Below are positions 34,167-43,725 of a stretch of 64,000 nucleotides of DNA, piece after piece. This DNA comes from Polytrichum commune (Eukaryota; Streptophyta; Polytrichopsida; Polytrichales; Polytrichaceae): positions 67,310,033 to 67,374,032 of the forward strand of contig OX485804.1 of assembly GCA_950295325.1 (NCBI GenBank). Reading direction: 5' to 3'. Both the position numbers and the translations under genes were made by a program. Each line of letters starts with the position of its first letter. Position 1 is the first letter of the stretch. Under the pieces are notes generated by a model, which saw only the letters and a list, made by a program, of their open reading frames with translations, made no database searches and was not told the DNA's origin.

Positions 34167-36506
34167 GTGCAACGTTTAGTTGACGAATGCCGGATATGTC
34201 AGCTCGGGACGACGTTAAGCTCTCAAACTGTGAAATATGGAGCCATCCCGGTCAGGAAAGGTGAAGCACAGGATTGGCGAGAACCAATTATACAACACCT
34301 CAAGCAACTGATGGAATTAAGCGAATTGGCATTCCAAGAGGAATTGGGGATATTGAAAGAGGAAATACCTGATTATTTCCTGGAAGAAGATATATTGAGC
34401 CGAAGGTTAAATGGAGACATCAAATTGTGTATATCCCAAGATGAGGGAATCAAATGGCTAACAACTATTCATCAACAGAGATCCCCACATCTCTCGATGG
34501 ATGAGATGATCTCGCGGGTCGCTTCAGGACCTTACTGGTGGCCTACGATACCGCCAGACATCGATCATCTCTGTAAGAACTGTGTGCATTGTCAGCCTCG
34601 AGAATCCCCAAAACATGTGATCGACTGCAGAACGATCACAAGCAAAGACAAGGAGGAACCCGATTGGAGAACTCCTTTCATTGATTATCTACGACATGGT
34701 CGATTAACCACGGAAGCGTCGACCACCCAACGACAACAAATAGCGATACGCAGTAGGCCGTATTGGTTGACCCACAATGGGACCTTGATCAAAGAAGGCC
34801 CTGATGGCTTACGGAGAATATGTGTGAATGGGCCAATAACTACTGCCATTATTGCTGAGGCTCATGAGGGAATTGCTGGAGGGCATTTCTCAGCCAACAT
34901 TACTCTACACAAGGTATTGACCACCTTGTATTGGTGGCCCACCATGAAAAGAGATGTTTATTTATATTGCACCCAATGCGATATTTGTCAAAGAGTTGGC
35001 CCCAAGATTTCAACCAACCTCCAACCCTTACATCCCACAATGCCCACTGAGGTATTTCAGAAATGGGGTTTGGATTTCATTGGACCAGTCAACCCTCCAG
35101 CTAAAGGTACCAAGAATCGGTGCATTATTACAGCAACTGACTACACCACCAAGTGGGTGGAAGCGAGAGCTTTGAAGGACAACACGGCTAAGTCGACAGC
35201 CAAGTTCCTCTTTGAGGAAATAATTACAAAGTTTGGATGCCCATTGGAGTTTGTGAGCGATCAAGGAAGTCATTTTATTAATGACACCATGAAAATACTT
35301 ACGCAAGAGTTCATGATTTTACATCGGAAATCCACCACGTATTACCCACAGGCTAACGGGCAAGCCGAAAGCACCAACAAGGTAATCAAGATCGCCTTGA
35401 CCAAAATGGTTAATGCCAATCGAACAGATTGGGACACCAAGTTGCATGCAACACTTTGGGCATATAGGACAGCCTATAAGGTGACAACAAAGCACACCCC
35501 ATTCTCTTTAGTGTTTGGGACAGAGGCTTTGCTACCGATGGCCTACCTACATCCTGACGTTCACCAACAAAGGAGCCAGGATATACATCCCATTCTTAAG
35601 AAAAGGATGGAACAACTCCAAATCATTGATTTAACCCGACATGAAGCGGAAGAAAACATGAGGCACATACAATTATTGCGCAAAGAAAGGCATGACCAAC
35701 CTCGGAAACGGACACATTGTAAGCAGTGTCACCACGGAACAAGCAAAACTTCCCAAAAGAAAGCCAAACGGCATGATACTTTGGAGGAAGGAATTATGCA
35801 AGACACGGATAAATCCAAGCACTCCCCAAGGAGTGAAGATCCCGAGCTACCAGCCGTACCCAAAATACGATTTTACCCCGGCCAAAGAATCTTGTGGCAC
35901 TTACGCCATAAAATACCCGGACCGGGCAAATTTAAAATACGTTGGGCAGGACCATACCTAATCAAGCAAGTTTACGACAACGGATCAGTGGAGGTTACCA
36001 CCCTCCAAGGGGACAGTTTGGGGCGAGTCAACATGAACAAACTTAAACCCTACCACGAACCGGAGACCACCCAAGCATATGCTTTACAGATTTTAGCATG
36101 TCGTATTTTGGAAGCAGAGATTAAGGAGAGACAAAATCAATTACCCAAAAGGAGTGGCATAACCCAATCCCCAACTACCCCATCTAAAGACAAGGTCATC
36201 CCGCACCCCGGATCTACCACTCCCCCAGATCAAGCAACCCTAGACGCAGAGGACTTAGAAATCCATAGAGTGATGTTAGAAGTATACGGGGCACAACCTT
36301 CCACACTCGAAGATGACAACCCCCAACACATGTGGGATGAAGAAACCAATTCACGGAGAGGGATTAATACCCCCGTAAACCACTTAAGGAACACCTTGGA
36401 AAATTTAAGACTTAGCCTAATAGAAACCCCTAAGAAAGATGCTAACACGACTTACCCCACCCCATTAGACTGGATAGAGGGGAAGACGGACCATTATCCT
36501 AAGTAA
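34167..36506 (+). CDS. Integrase: zinc modules 7-8, catalytic core and GPY/F tail (779 codons)
   Basis: The open frame begins inside module 6 (CRIC) and contains modules 7 (34272) and 8 (34662). The rve catalytic core follows, with GLDFIGP (about 35072), SDQG (about 35260) and QAES (about 35368) supplying the D-D-35-E triad. Then comes a basic region and a tail with RWAGPYLI...NMNKLKPYH (about 35940-36055), the GPY/F module. There is no chromodomain; the last ~150 residues are Pro/Thr-rich and unrecognised. The Met is only the first in frame after the stop pair. The core itself looks intact, but it cannot be made as part of the polyprotein in this copy. Confidence 0.87.
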   Translation: MQRLVDECRICQLGTTLSSQTVKYGAIPVRKGEAQDWREPIIQHLKQLMELSELAFQEELGILKEEIPDYFLEEDILSRRLNGDIKLCISQDEGIKWLTTIHQQRSPHLSMDEMISRVASGPYWWPTIPPDIDHLCKNCVHCQPRESPKHVIDCRTITSKDKEEPDWRTPFIDYLRHGRLTTEASTTQRQQIAIRSRPYWLTHNGTLIKEGPDGLRRICVNGPITTAIIAEAHEGIAGGHFSANITLHKVLTTLYWWPTMKRDVYLYCTQCDICQRVGPKISTNLQPLHPTMPTEVFQKWGLDFIGPVNPPAKGTKNRCIITATDYTTKWVEARALKDNTAKSTAKFLFEEIITKFGCPLEFVSDQGSHFINDTMKILTQEFMILHRKSTTYYPQANGQAESTNKVIKIALTKMVNANRTDWDTKLHATLWAYRTAYKVTTKHTPFSLVFGTEALLPMAYLHPDVHQQRSQDIHPILKKRMEQLQIIDLTRHEAEENMRHIQLLRKERHDQPRKRTHCKQCHHGTSKTSQKKAKRHDTLEEGIMQDTDKSKHSPRSEDPELPAVPKIRFYPGQRILWHLRHKIPGPGKFKIRWAGPYLIKQVYDNGSVEVTTLQGDSLGRVNMNKLKPYHEPETTQAYALQILACRILEAEIKERQNQLPKRSGITQSPTTPSKDKVIPHPGSTTPPDQATLDAEDLEIHRVMLEVYGAQPSTLEDDNPQHMWDEETNSRRGINTPVNHLRNTLENLRLSLIETPKKDANTTYPTPLDWIEGKTDHYPK

Positions 36507-38386
36507 ATGATATAGGAAAGGAGGCCTAGGTAACAACTCACCTAGGACTACCCTTTGAAACCATAAGAGTTGTTTCACTGTAGTTAAAGACGAGAGATAG
36601 TGACGAGTAAATTACAATTTGGAGAGAAAGTAAACAAACCATAGGTCTAGAATTAAACATGGAAACTAGATGTTAACCCATTTGGGGATTATTAGGAAAA
36701 GAGAAGAGATTTTGGTGACCACGTAGTAATTAGGGAACACCTATGACGGACATCAATATAGAGACCACCTATAGACGGAGAGAGTCGCCGAGGGGGAGTT
36801 GGGACACTCGCCCCAAAGGACCTAACCTCTCCACTCAAGAGTATATCTACAGGAAGTTTTTCAACACGAGGAATGTACGTAACCAATACACAACCACGAC
36901 ATAAGTTTTTGGGAGAAAGTGAAGCCGAAGAAAAGCATTCGAAGAAAGCAGCTGACAAGGGCGTTTTTAAGGAACTAACATATGAATGAAAAAGGACCCA
37001 ATTGGTGATGGATGTAATCCAGCAAAGGCGAGGATGGATAAAGCTCCATCGAACACAGTCACTGACAGACAATACTTGTGATGCATAACAAGGGATGGAG
37101 ATAAGGAGCTTAGGGATGAAGGTGATGGTAGGGTGGAAAATATTGACGGATGTATGACCTAGATGACGAGCGGGATGAACTCGCAAAGAGGACTAGTTAA
37201 CGGATGAAAACTGAAGTCCTTTTGAAAAAAGAAAAAAGAAATCGTTTGAATTCGACTCAGGTGGATGTAAACGGTTGATTGGACGGATGAACAAAACTTG
37301 GATGCAACCGGGTTGAAGTATTAATCCGATTATTAAAGATTTATAGATACCGCAACAGAAGGAAAATATTGATTATGAGAAGCCGCAATGAAAGAGTCAT
37401 GGTGGATCGCGAACCGCGTATGAGGAATTACGTAAAGTTATTGGAGGTTCATGGAAATATCGTCTCCTGGAGACGGACAACGAAAAAAAATCTCGTATTA
37501 GAGGCCACAGTTAGGTAATGAGGACAGATGTGGCTTGTGGATGAAGTTTTACAGCAGCTAGACGAAGTACGAACGAGCAGAGCAAAGTGAATGAAATTTC
37601 AGGATCCGAAAACCTTAGTGGCCCACTGGAATTGGACAATGCTTTACACGTGTAAGATAGGCCTTGCAACACTGAGGCGTTCAAATAAGAACACATGAAA
37701 AATGACACATGGGTGTCACAGTAAAAGCCTGACCAGTTTCACATCTGGAAGGACATACAAGCTATTCACAAGAGGATGTTCCGAATGAGGACTGAGAATG
37801 CGATGAGATTATAGACAAACAGCTCAAATTCTTATAATTTACAGAAATGGAATACAAGAAAATTTACTTTATCTGATTTTGTTGTCTTTGATGACAAATC
37901 TATGACATTGTCTAGGAAAGAGAACATGAGACAAGTGCAGATTCCAATTTGTTTTTGGTTGGAGGGGTCCAACAAGTGGACCCCAAAGAAATGGGGACTC
38001 AACCCACCAAGGTGGGGAGTCCCACTGAAAGAAACTTACAAACCTGTGCCAAACCACTTACACGGAGTCAGTAAGAGTGAAAGAAATTTAACTTCAAGAA
38101 CAAAGAAAAGGAGGAAGGGGAATACCTGGTTTTCAAATTGTGGGCCCCACCCAGCTGCAGCTGCGGAGAAAGGCCCAGCTGGCCTCTTCGTTTCCAACGA
38201 CCATGTTCAAGAAGCTTAACTGCCGGGTATCAGCTGAACCCCCTGTTCAACGCCAAAGAGAAACGTCCCAGCAGATCTCAGGCACTTTGAAACAAACAAC
38301 CCACAGTTGCAACATCAAACTGAAGAAGGGAAGTTAAGCAGGATTCAACTGACAATTGGGAGCTACACACAAGACGAGCAGCTGCG
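36507..38386 (+). other. Non-coding spacer between integrase and ORF3
   Basis: No conserved frame spans these 1.9 kb, which are internal to the retrotransposon. A purine-rich run lies at about 38096-38122 (AAGAAAAGGAGGAAGGGG core), short of the ORF3 start. A spacer of this kind could serve a spliced or separate ORF3 transcript, but I see no decisive splice or promoter signal. Confidence 0.5.
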
Positions 38387-41254
38387 ATGGAGTGCCCCCA
38401 TACCTTCCAACCAAAACTGGATAAGTTCAGAGAATCCTGGAAGGAAGTGCAGAGGAGCAGTCTACAAGCCTTCACCTATGTGCGTTGGAATCCAAGTGAG
38501 TCTCATTGGTATTTCCCAGCTTGTAAGTCTCACATTTTCCAAGCAGTGCTTAGAAGGGCATTAGCAGCAGGTGATTCTGAGTTCACAAAAATCATGAAGA
38601 GGGGGCCAGAGGCAGAGCAAAATGTTTTGTATGCCTTCAACATCGACCCAGCTCTGAAGTATCAACTAACCCCAGCAAAGAGAGATTTTCTCAAGAAGCT
38701 AAACTTGGAAGACTTCGTCACTTCCAACTCATGGGGCGTGCTACACCCCCAGTTGGTTACAGAGGCCATTGCAGCCCTGAAGACAACCACTTTCATAACA
38801 ACAGTGAAGGGAGAAAGTGTGCAGATCATTGCAGCAACTTGGAGAGAGCAATTCCAGCAAACATTTCACCTCACTCAAAAGAAACCACATCCGGTTACAA
38901 GGGAATGGCAACCCACTGAATTGTTTCCTTCACTGAAGGACAACCCTGAAGGGAAGGATACCGTGCACATATCAGATTGTCACTACCCAGGTGCAAGAAG
39001 ACCTCTGAGGCTCTTAAGCTCACTTTTCTGTCTCAACCCGACACACCAGAATCACATCACTCTCACATTCGTGGATATGGTAATAGCAGCACTCAACGGC
39101 CAGGAAGCAGATTGGCCACAGGAGTTTTATCAAGAGATTACAGAGGAACTTACAACCTTGCACAACAAGCATCAGGCTGATAAGGTAAAGGTGGAGAAGA
39201 CCTCCATTGGACCCCACATCACATTGATTCTTAGAGCAGCGGGCATCCTTAACATCCGAGAAGAACTAGAGGCTGGCTATAGGAGTGAGAAAGCTCTCAC
39301 TCTAGAGGAGCAGTTGCCCAACCCGAAGAAAACCAAGACCAAGCAGGCTAAAGGGGCATCAGAAGCACAAACCTCAGCCCCAGTACCATCAAACCAGCGG
39401 ACAGAAGCGGCCATAGACCCCGAACCACAACTGGTCACCCCAGTTTATTCGGTGATCCCACAGTCTGCCGAAACCAGCTCTGGAAGGCCAAGAAGAGTCG
39501 TCGTGGAGACCATGGAAAAGAGACAACCCCCAAACGAGCTGCCTGGGATGGTGGAGCAGATCTGCCAGGCACATCGCAGGTTAGAGAACTTATTATTTTC
39601 TTTCACTGCCAAGGCCCCACATGGATTAGTCAGTAAAATGAACAATGAGTTCCACAAAATTCAGAGGGAAGCCATACTCCGTGAGGGCATGGAAGGACCA
39701 CCCGAGCATGGCCCAGATGTGTTACTCAAATTTCAGGGCGTCCAACTTCAAAATCTGGCAAAGCAGCTAGATAATTCAGAAAGCCTCAACGAGGTAAACA
39801 TTGAGGCCATTTTCCAACTTCAAGAGGAAGTAAGCACATTCCAGCACAAATTGGCCCAGGCTGAAAAAGAAGTTCTAGCCTTGAAGGGCCAGAAAGGAGA
39901 TCAAACCCTGCTGGCAGACCAGGACAAGGAAATGACACGTTTAAAAATGGAGATTCAGGCTATCACTGATAGGGATAAGAAGGAGCTGAACACCTTACAA
40001 GAGAAATTAACACTAGCTGAGGAAGAGGTGTTAGGCTTGAAGGGCCAGAAAGGTGAAGCTTTTCACCAGATCGGCCAACTCAAAGAGCAACTGGTTGCTC
40101 ACGCTCAGAAATTGCGGGACAAGGAGGAAGAACTGACCGACCTCAACAATCACATTACATACCTGAACAGCGTTATGGTGAGGCAAGATGCCCTGGATGT
40201 CCGCAGGAAAGAAGAGATAGCTCGTCTCGAGGCCCAGGCAAGTACTAATCAACATGATAAAGCCCACCTCCAAACAAAAAATTTCAGGTTAAAAGCGGAG
40301 ATTTCAGCAGGTAAAGCGAAGACACACCTGTATTCATCTAGCAGCCACCCCGAATCGGATCGTACCTCAACCCACCCCATTATGGACAAGGAGAAACATA
40401 CCTTGGCAACCGGGATAGCAAATCAACTCCTCAATGAGCTAAGGGCAGATCTGGCTCGCACACAGCAAGAAAACACAGATTTAGCACAACAACTTATCAA
40501 GCAGCGAGAGGAGTCTGGGGAGGAGGCCATTCCTCACACGGCCATCCAACCCCGCACAGAGATCATTCAGCAAATTATGAAGCACACTGAGCCTCTGAAA
40601 TCCATAATGCAGTATCACAGAGCATTTGGAGGATTGAACCTCGTTCTCAATAATATTCCTTTATTGAAAACAGGGTGCAGTCTGGAACTGACCCAGGTAC
40701 AAGGGATCTGGAGCCATGCCAATGCTGCAGCCCGAGACACCCTAGTATTCATGTGGTGTTTAGGGGAGCTCAAGACACCTTTGGGTGTGATGGAGATGCT
40801 CACAGGCTCTCCCCCTTTCTATATAAGGAGATACATTTTGAGATGTATCAAACTTCTAGGTCAGCATCACAATCTGACCAGGGCACCCAGGGAACCACTC
40901 CCTACACTGAAATCCTATTCTCATGGCCAGTACTACCAGATCAAGAAGGCCCAACAATGCGGGATCGATTGCTTCAACCGGGCCCTGGCTACCCTAGCCG
41001 CGGAAGACACCAGAGTTTGCTTCAAGGCCGTCCAGCAGTACCAAGAGCTCATCAACAAACACCCCAGCCCGGCCCTGCAACCAACTTTGAGCGAGCTGAA
41101 GAATTTTGTCGATGGGGCTCTCGAAACTCAGCAGACGACCTTAACCACCAGGAAATTTGGCGTCATCAACAGTGGCACATTGTTGTTTCGCCCCAGATCA
41201 CATGCAATTGATCAGAAAGGCGGACAGCAAAGCATGGGGACATGCTTTCTCTGA
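38387..41254 (+). CDS. Extra retrotransposon ORF3: 955-aa coiled-coil protein of unknown function
   Basis: This is an uninterrupted 955-codon frame on the sense strand between integrase and the 3' LTR. It ends at TGA 41252-41254, which already overlaps the polypurine tract. The N-terminal ~310 residues look globular (FVTSNSWGVLHPQLVTEAI, LFCLNPTHQNH) and faintly recall the putative plant transposon protein domain of other plant elements. A Pro/Thr/Gln-rich linker follows. Residues ~430-690 are a long coiled coil with a ~50-residue internal repeat (EKEVLALKGQKG and EEEVLGLKGQKG). The C-terminal ~180 residues are again globular. There is no signal peptide or membrane segment, so it does not resemble an envelope. 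It is intact while the integrase frame is broken. Function unknown; a structural or trafficking role is a guess. Confidence 0.85.
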   Translation: MECPHTFQPKLDKFRESWKEVQRSSLQAFTYVRWNPSESHWYFPACKSHIFQAVLRRALAAGDSEFTKIMKRGPEAEQNVLYAFNIDPALKYQLTPAKRDFLKKLNLEDFVTSNSWGVLHPQLVTEAIAALKTTTFITTVKGESVQIIAATWREQFQQTFHLTQKKPHPVTREWQPTELFPSLKDNPEGKDTVHISDCHYPGARRPLRLLSSLFCLNPTHQNHITLTFVDMVIAALNGQEADWPQEFYQEITEELTTLHNKHQADKVKVEKTSIGPHITLILRAAGILNIREELEAGYRSEKALTLEEQLPNPKKTKTKQAKGASEAQTSAPVPSNQRTEAAIDPEPQLVTPVYSVIPQSAETSSGRPRRVVVETMEKRQPPNELPGMVEQICQAHRRLENLLFSFTAKAPHGLVSKMNNEFHKIQREAILREGMEGPPEHGPDVLLKFQGVQLQNLAKQLDNSESLNEVNIEAIFQLQEEVSTFQHKLAQAEKEVLALKGQKGDQTLLADQDKEMTRLKMEIQAITDRDKKELNTLQEKLTLAEEEVLGLKGQKGEAFHQIGQLKEQLVAHAQKLRDKEEELTDLNNHITYLNSVMVRQDALDVRRKEEIARLEAQASTNQHDKAHLQTKNFRLKAEISAGKAKTHLYSSSSHPESDRTSTHPIMDKEKHTLATGIANQLLNELRADLARTQQENTDLAQQLIKQREESGEEAIPHTAIQPRTEIIQQIMKHTEPLKSIMQYHRAFGGLNLVLNNIPLLKTGCSLELTQVQGIWSHANAAARDTLVFMWCLGELKTPLGVMEMLTGSPPFYIRRYILRCIKLLGQHHNLTRAPREPLPTLKSYSHGQYYQIKKAQQCGIDCFNRALATLAAEDTRVCFKAVQQYQELINKHPSPALQPTLSELKNFVDGALETQQTTLTTRKFGVINSGTLLFRPRSHAIDQKGGQQSMGTCFL

Positions 41255-41264
41255 GGGGAGGGGG
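41252..41264 (+). promoter_or_regulatory. Polypurine tract
   Basis: TGAGGGGAGGGGG followed by TAAA stands immediately before the 3' LTR start (41269). This is the expected second-strand primer, and it overlaps the ORF3 stop codon. Confidence 0.8.
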
Positions 41265-41923
41265 TAAATGGTGAGCTCACTTCTCCCCCCCAAGATGGAA
41301 GAGGAGGCCGGCGAGCAAGAAGCCGAGCGGTGAAACAAAGGAGAGGCGAATCGGGGAATGAAAAGGAGCAACCGCGTGGCGAAAGGGGTCCCTGGAAATG
41401 TAAGGGAGCCCTGGGAGCGTAAGGGAGACCCTGGAAGCGTAAGCGAGGCCCTGGGAGCGTAAGCGAGGCCCGGGAACGCACGGGAACGAACAGGGAACGT
41501 AGGCGTACGAGGACGAAGAGCCGAGACCCCGGGAACGTGGGCGTACGAGCTGGCGAACGAGCCAGGCGGGTTTAAAGCCGAGCTGGCGGATGGGCAGACT
41601 GGTTACTAGTGAAGGCAACGGATCAACTACTGAGGGCCGGGTTTAGGGCCTATATATATATCCGGCCGAAATAGCTAGGTAAATGAGAATAGGACCATTT
41701 TGGAGAACCGAGGGGGCACGGCCCTATTCCCATTTTACAACACATGTCAATTAGGTAGCTAGAAGATATGAAGAGATATGTAATTAGGATTTACATATTG
41801 GACTTTATAGATTTAAACTCTACGAATCAAAGACATTTGAATTCGGCTATTATTAGATAACAGAGCTAAATTTAGCCGAAGTAACATTTACAAAAATCCT
41901 AGGAAAATATAGATTTGTAAGAC

Positions 41924-41931
41924 TATATAAA
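41924..41931 (+). promoter_or_regulatory. TATA box of the 3' LTR
   Basis: TATATAAA at the position equivalent to 21391. It could in principle drive transcription out into the 43.7-kb flank. Confidence 0.55.
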
Positions 41932-42026
41932 GAGGCCAACTAGAGGGCCCTAATGCACTTCATTCGCATAAGAAGACTTTACATGAGTGTCCGAGCTCCC
42001 GAGTCTTGAGTCTTGAGTTCGCAATA

Positions 42027-42243
42027 GGCACCCGAGGTGCATTAGGAAATTCATAGGCACCCGTGGTGCATTAGAAGTTCTATAGGCACCCGTGGTGCAT
42101 TAGGAGTTCTATAGGCACCCGTGGTGCATTAGGAACTCTATAGGCACCCGTGGTGCATTAGGAAACTTTAGATAGACAAACGGCACCCGCGGTGCAATAA
42201 GTTGTGTCTAGAGATCGCATTTGGCAACCACGGTGCGGTAAGG
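42027..42243 (+). repeat. Hairpin-forming 29-bp repeat array, 3' LTR copy
   Basis: The same units and spacing as at 21494-21710, with no differences seen. Confidence 0.85.
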
Positions 42244-43725
42244 TATGAGGCGGCAATCAAAGAGCAACATACTCACATAGGCTTAGGCCATTGCCGAATT
42301 GTAAGACAAGCAAGGTTTTGGGAAAGAGACGACCCGAGGACTTGCATGCGGCTCATTGGCCAAACACCATATAAAGGAACTCCGATAAATACTTTGTGAA
42401 ATTCATATAAGGAGAAGTAAATCGCGTGCGACAAACTTGAGGTTATTTCATAGCAACTTGGATTACGCATGCAATACGGTGAAATCGCCCACACTTGGCA
42501 AGAGGTTGAGGCAAGAGAATCTAAGTACATCAAATCACCTAGGTAGTGCTCATTGATGGAAAAGGTAATGATGCCTCAAGCCGAAGCTTGACACCTTAGC
42601 ATAAGTTCACATCATTACCTCTCACGCCATTGGATTTGAGGCACCTAGATTAGTTTGCTTGAGAGGACTTGATAAGACTAATCAAATCATAAAGCAAGCA
42701 AAGGATTGGAACCAAAGGAGGCCAAGTTGTGGCCTCGTCATCAAAATCTCCTACCTTAGCACTTAGGGATTTTGGCGGCCTAAGAGAATATTCTGGGAAT
42801 TTAGCCGGCCTTAGCCAAATATTGGGAATCTTCTAAGGAGTAGCAATTATGTGCTAAGCCTTAGAGATTTGGCTCGAGAGCATACACTTATAATTTACGG
42901 AATGTAAAAGGGATTTTAATTATGTCAACATATCTTCCGCGAGCTAGGTGGACTTAGCGAGGGAATATGCTACCTTATGAGGGTATTTAGGCGACGTGTT
43001 TGAAGACTTGAATGGAATAGAGATTATGGCATTGGAATTTAAAGGAATGAATAAGGATTCTATATAGGATTACAAATCGAGATGATATAAATTCAAAACA
43101 TGAAAGATATTGTAGGTAGGGGAATATAGATGGTTTCAAAATACGAGAGTTATAAACTTGAAATATGTTTTAGATGAATTCAACCATGAAAGATATTGTA
43201 TGAGGATATTTCTCTCGGGGAAAACACTTCACCTTGACATTACACGTTTGAGAAACATTAACTTAAGGTCTAAGGTACCTATCCATTTAAGAGACTATTT
43301 AAAAGAAGCTACATATATACTGAGAGTATTGTGGAAGTGTTCTCGTTAAGGGCACTTTCGGGGAACATAAACTTGACAACTTGGACACTTTATCCCTAGG
43401 GATTTATCAAAGGGGTCTTGAACACAATATTCTTGGTTAAGAAAAGTATTGTGTTACTAAATCTATTTAAAGGTTTAGGAACACCAAACCTTGACATTAG
43501 ATTCAGGGAAACATAAACTTGTAATCTTAGACCAACTACTCCTAGAGAATTTATAAGAACATTGAAACTATATGTTACGGATTGAGACACCGAAGAATGC
43601 AAACACCTTCACGAGACTTAGAGAGAAGATCTAATTTTGGTGGGAGTAACTTCCATGTAAACCGGTTTAGCAACGGGTTACACCGTCTGAGGCTGGATGG
43701 TTGAAGGTGGCCCTCCAACATACTT

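Larger units (their letters stand above)
29100..34997 (+). repeat. Eight tandem DWR/HHCC zinc-binding modules
   Basis: Modules start at DWR-type motifs at 29100 (split by the insertion; second half 31933-32135), 32256, 32679, 33081, 33474, 33876, 34272 and 34662, about 130-140 codons apart. Each reads DW(R/T)xPxxxYL, a charged stretch, a (K)C(I/V) strand, then H-x5-7-H, about 15 residues, (Y)WWPT, and Cx2C. Every copy keeps both His and both Cys, although copies differ at most other positions. The eighth directly precedes the catalytic core and is the usual integrase N-terminal zinc domain. Stops interrupt module 5 (TAG 33717) and module 6 (TAG TGA 34143-34148, at the WW pair). Confidence 0.88.
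20776..43720 (+). mobile_element. 22.9-kb Ty3-type LTR retrotransposon with extra ORF and amplified zinc-finger modules
   Basis: The element is bounded by 2.4-kb LTRs that begin TGGTGAGC and end CCAACA. It is flanked by an exact 5-bp target duplication TACTT (20771-20775 and 43721-43725). In order it contains: 5' LTR, tRNA-Arg-like primer site, decayed pre-gag ORF, gag-protease-RT-RNase H frame, linker with eight DWR/HHCC zinc modules, integrase core with a GPY/F-type tail, a 1.9-kb spacer, a 955-aa ORF, polypurine tract and 3' LTR. RT before integrase makes it Ty3-type. There is no chromodomain, and the DHLSR linker fits the plant non-chromovirus group (Tat/Athila-like and early-plant relatives). 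This copy is defective: frameshifts, nonsense codons in the integrase frame and a 2.7-kb insertion. Confidence 0.93.
41269..43720 (+). repeat. 3' LTR
   Basis: The 2452-bp LTR has the same ends as the 5' LTR and is followed by the target duplication TACTT (43721-43725). It differs from the 5' LTR by two extra 20-bp minisatellite units (41390-41472) and three base changes noticed in the first ~100 bp. Confidence 0.95.

Noticed and set aside
35880-36060. Chromodomain at the integrase C-terminus
   Set aside because: The region fits the GPY/F module. No chromodomain aromatic cage or fold pattern follows it.
38387-41254. Envelope-like protein in the ORF3 position
   Set aside because: No signal peptide, no transmembrane segment and a long coiled coil. 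Position alone does not make it an envelope.
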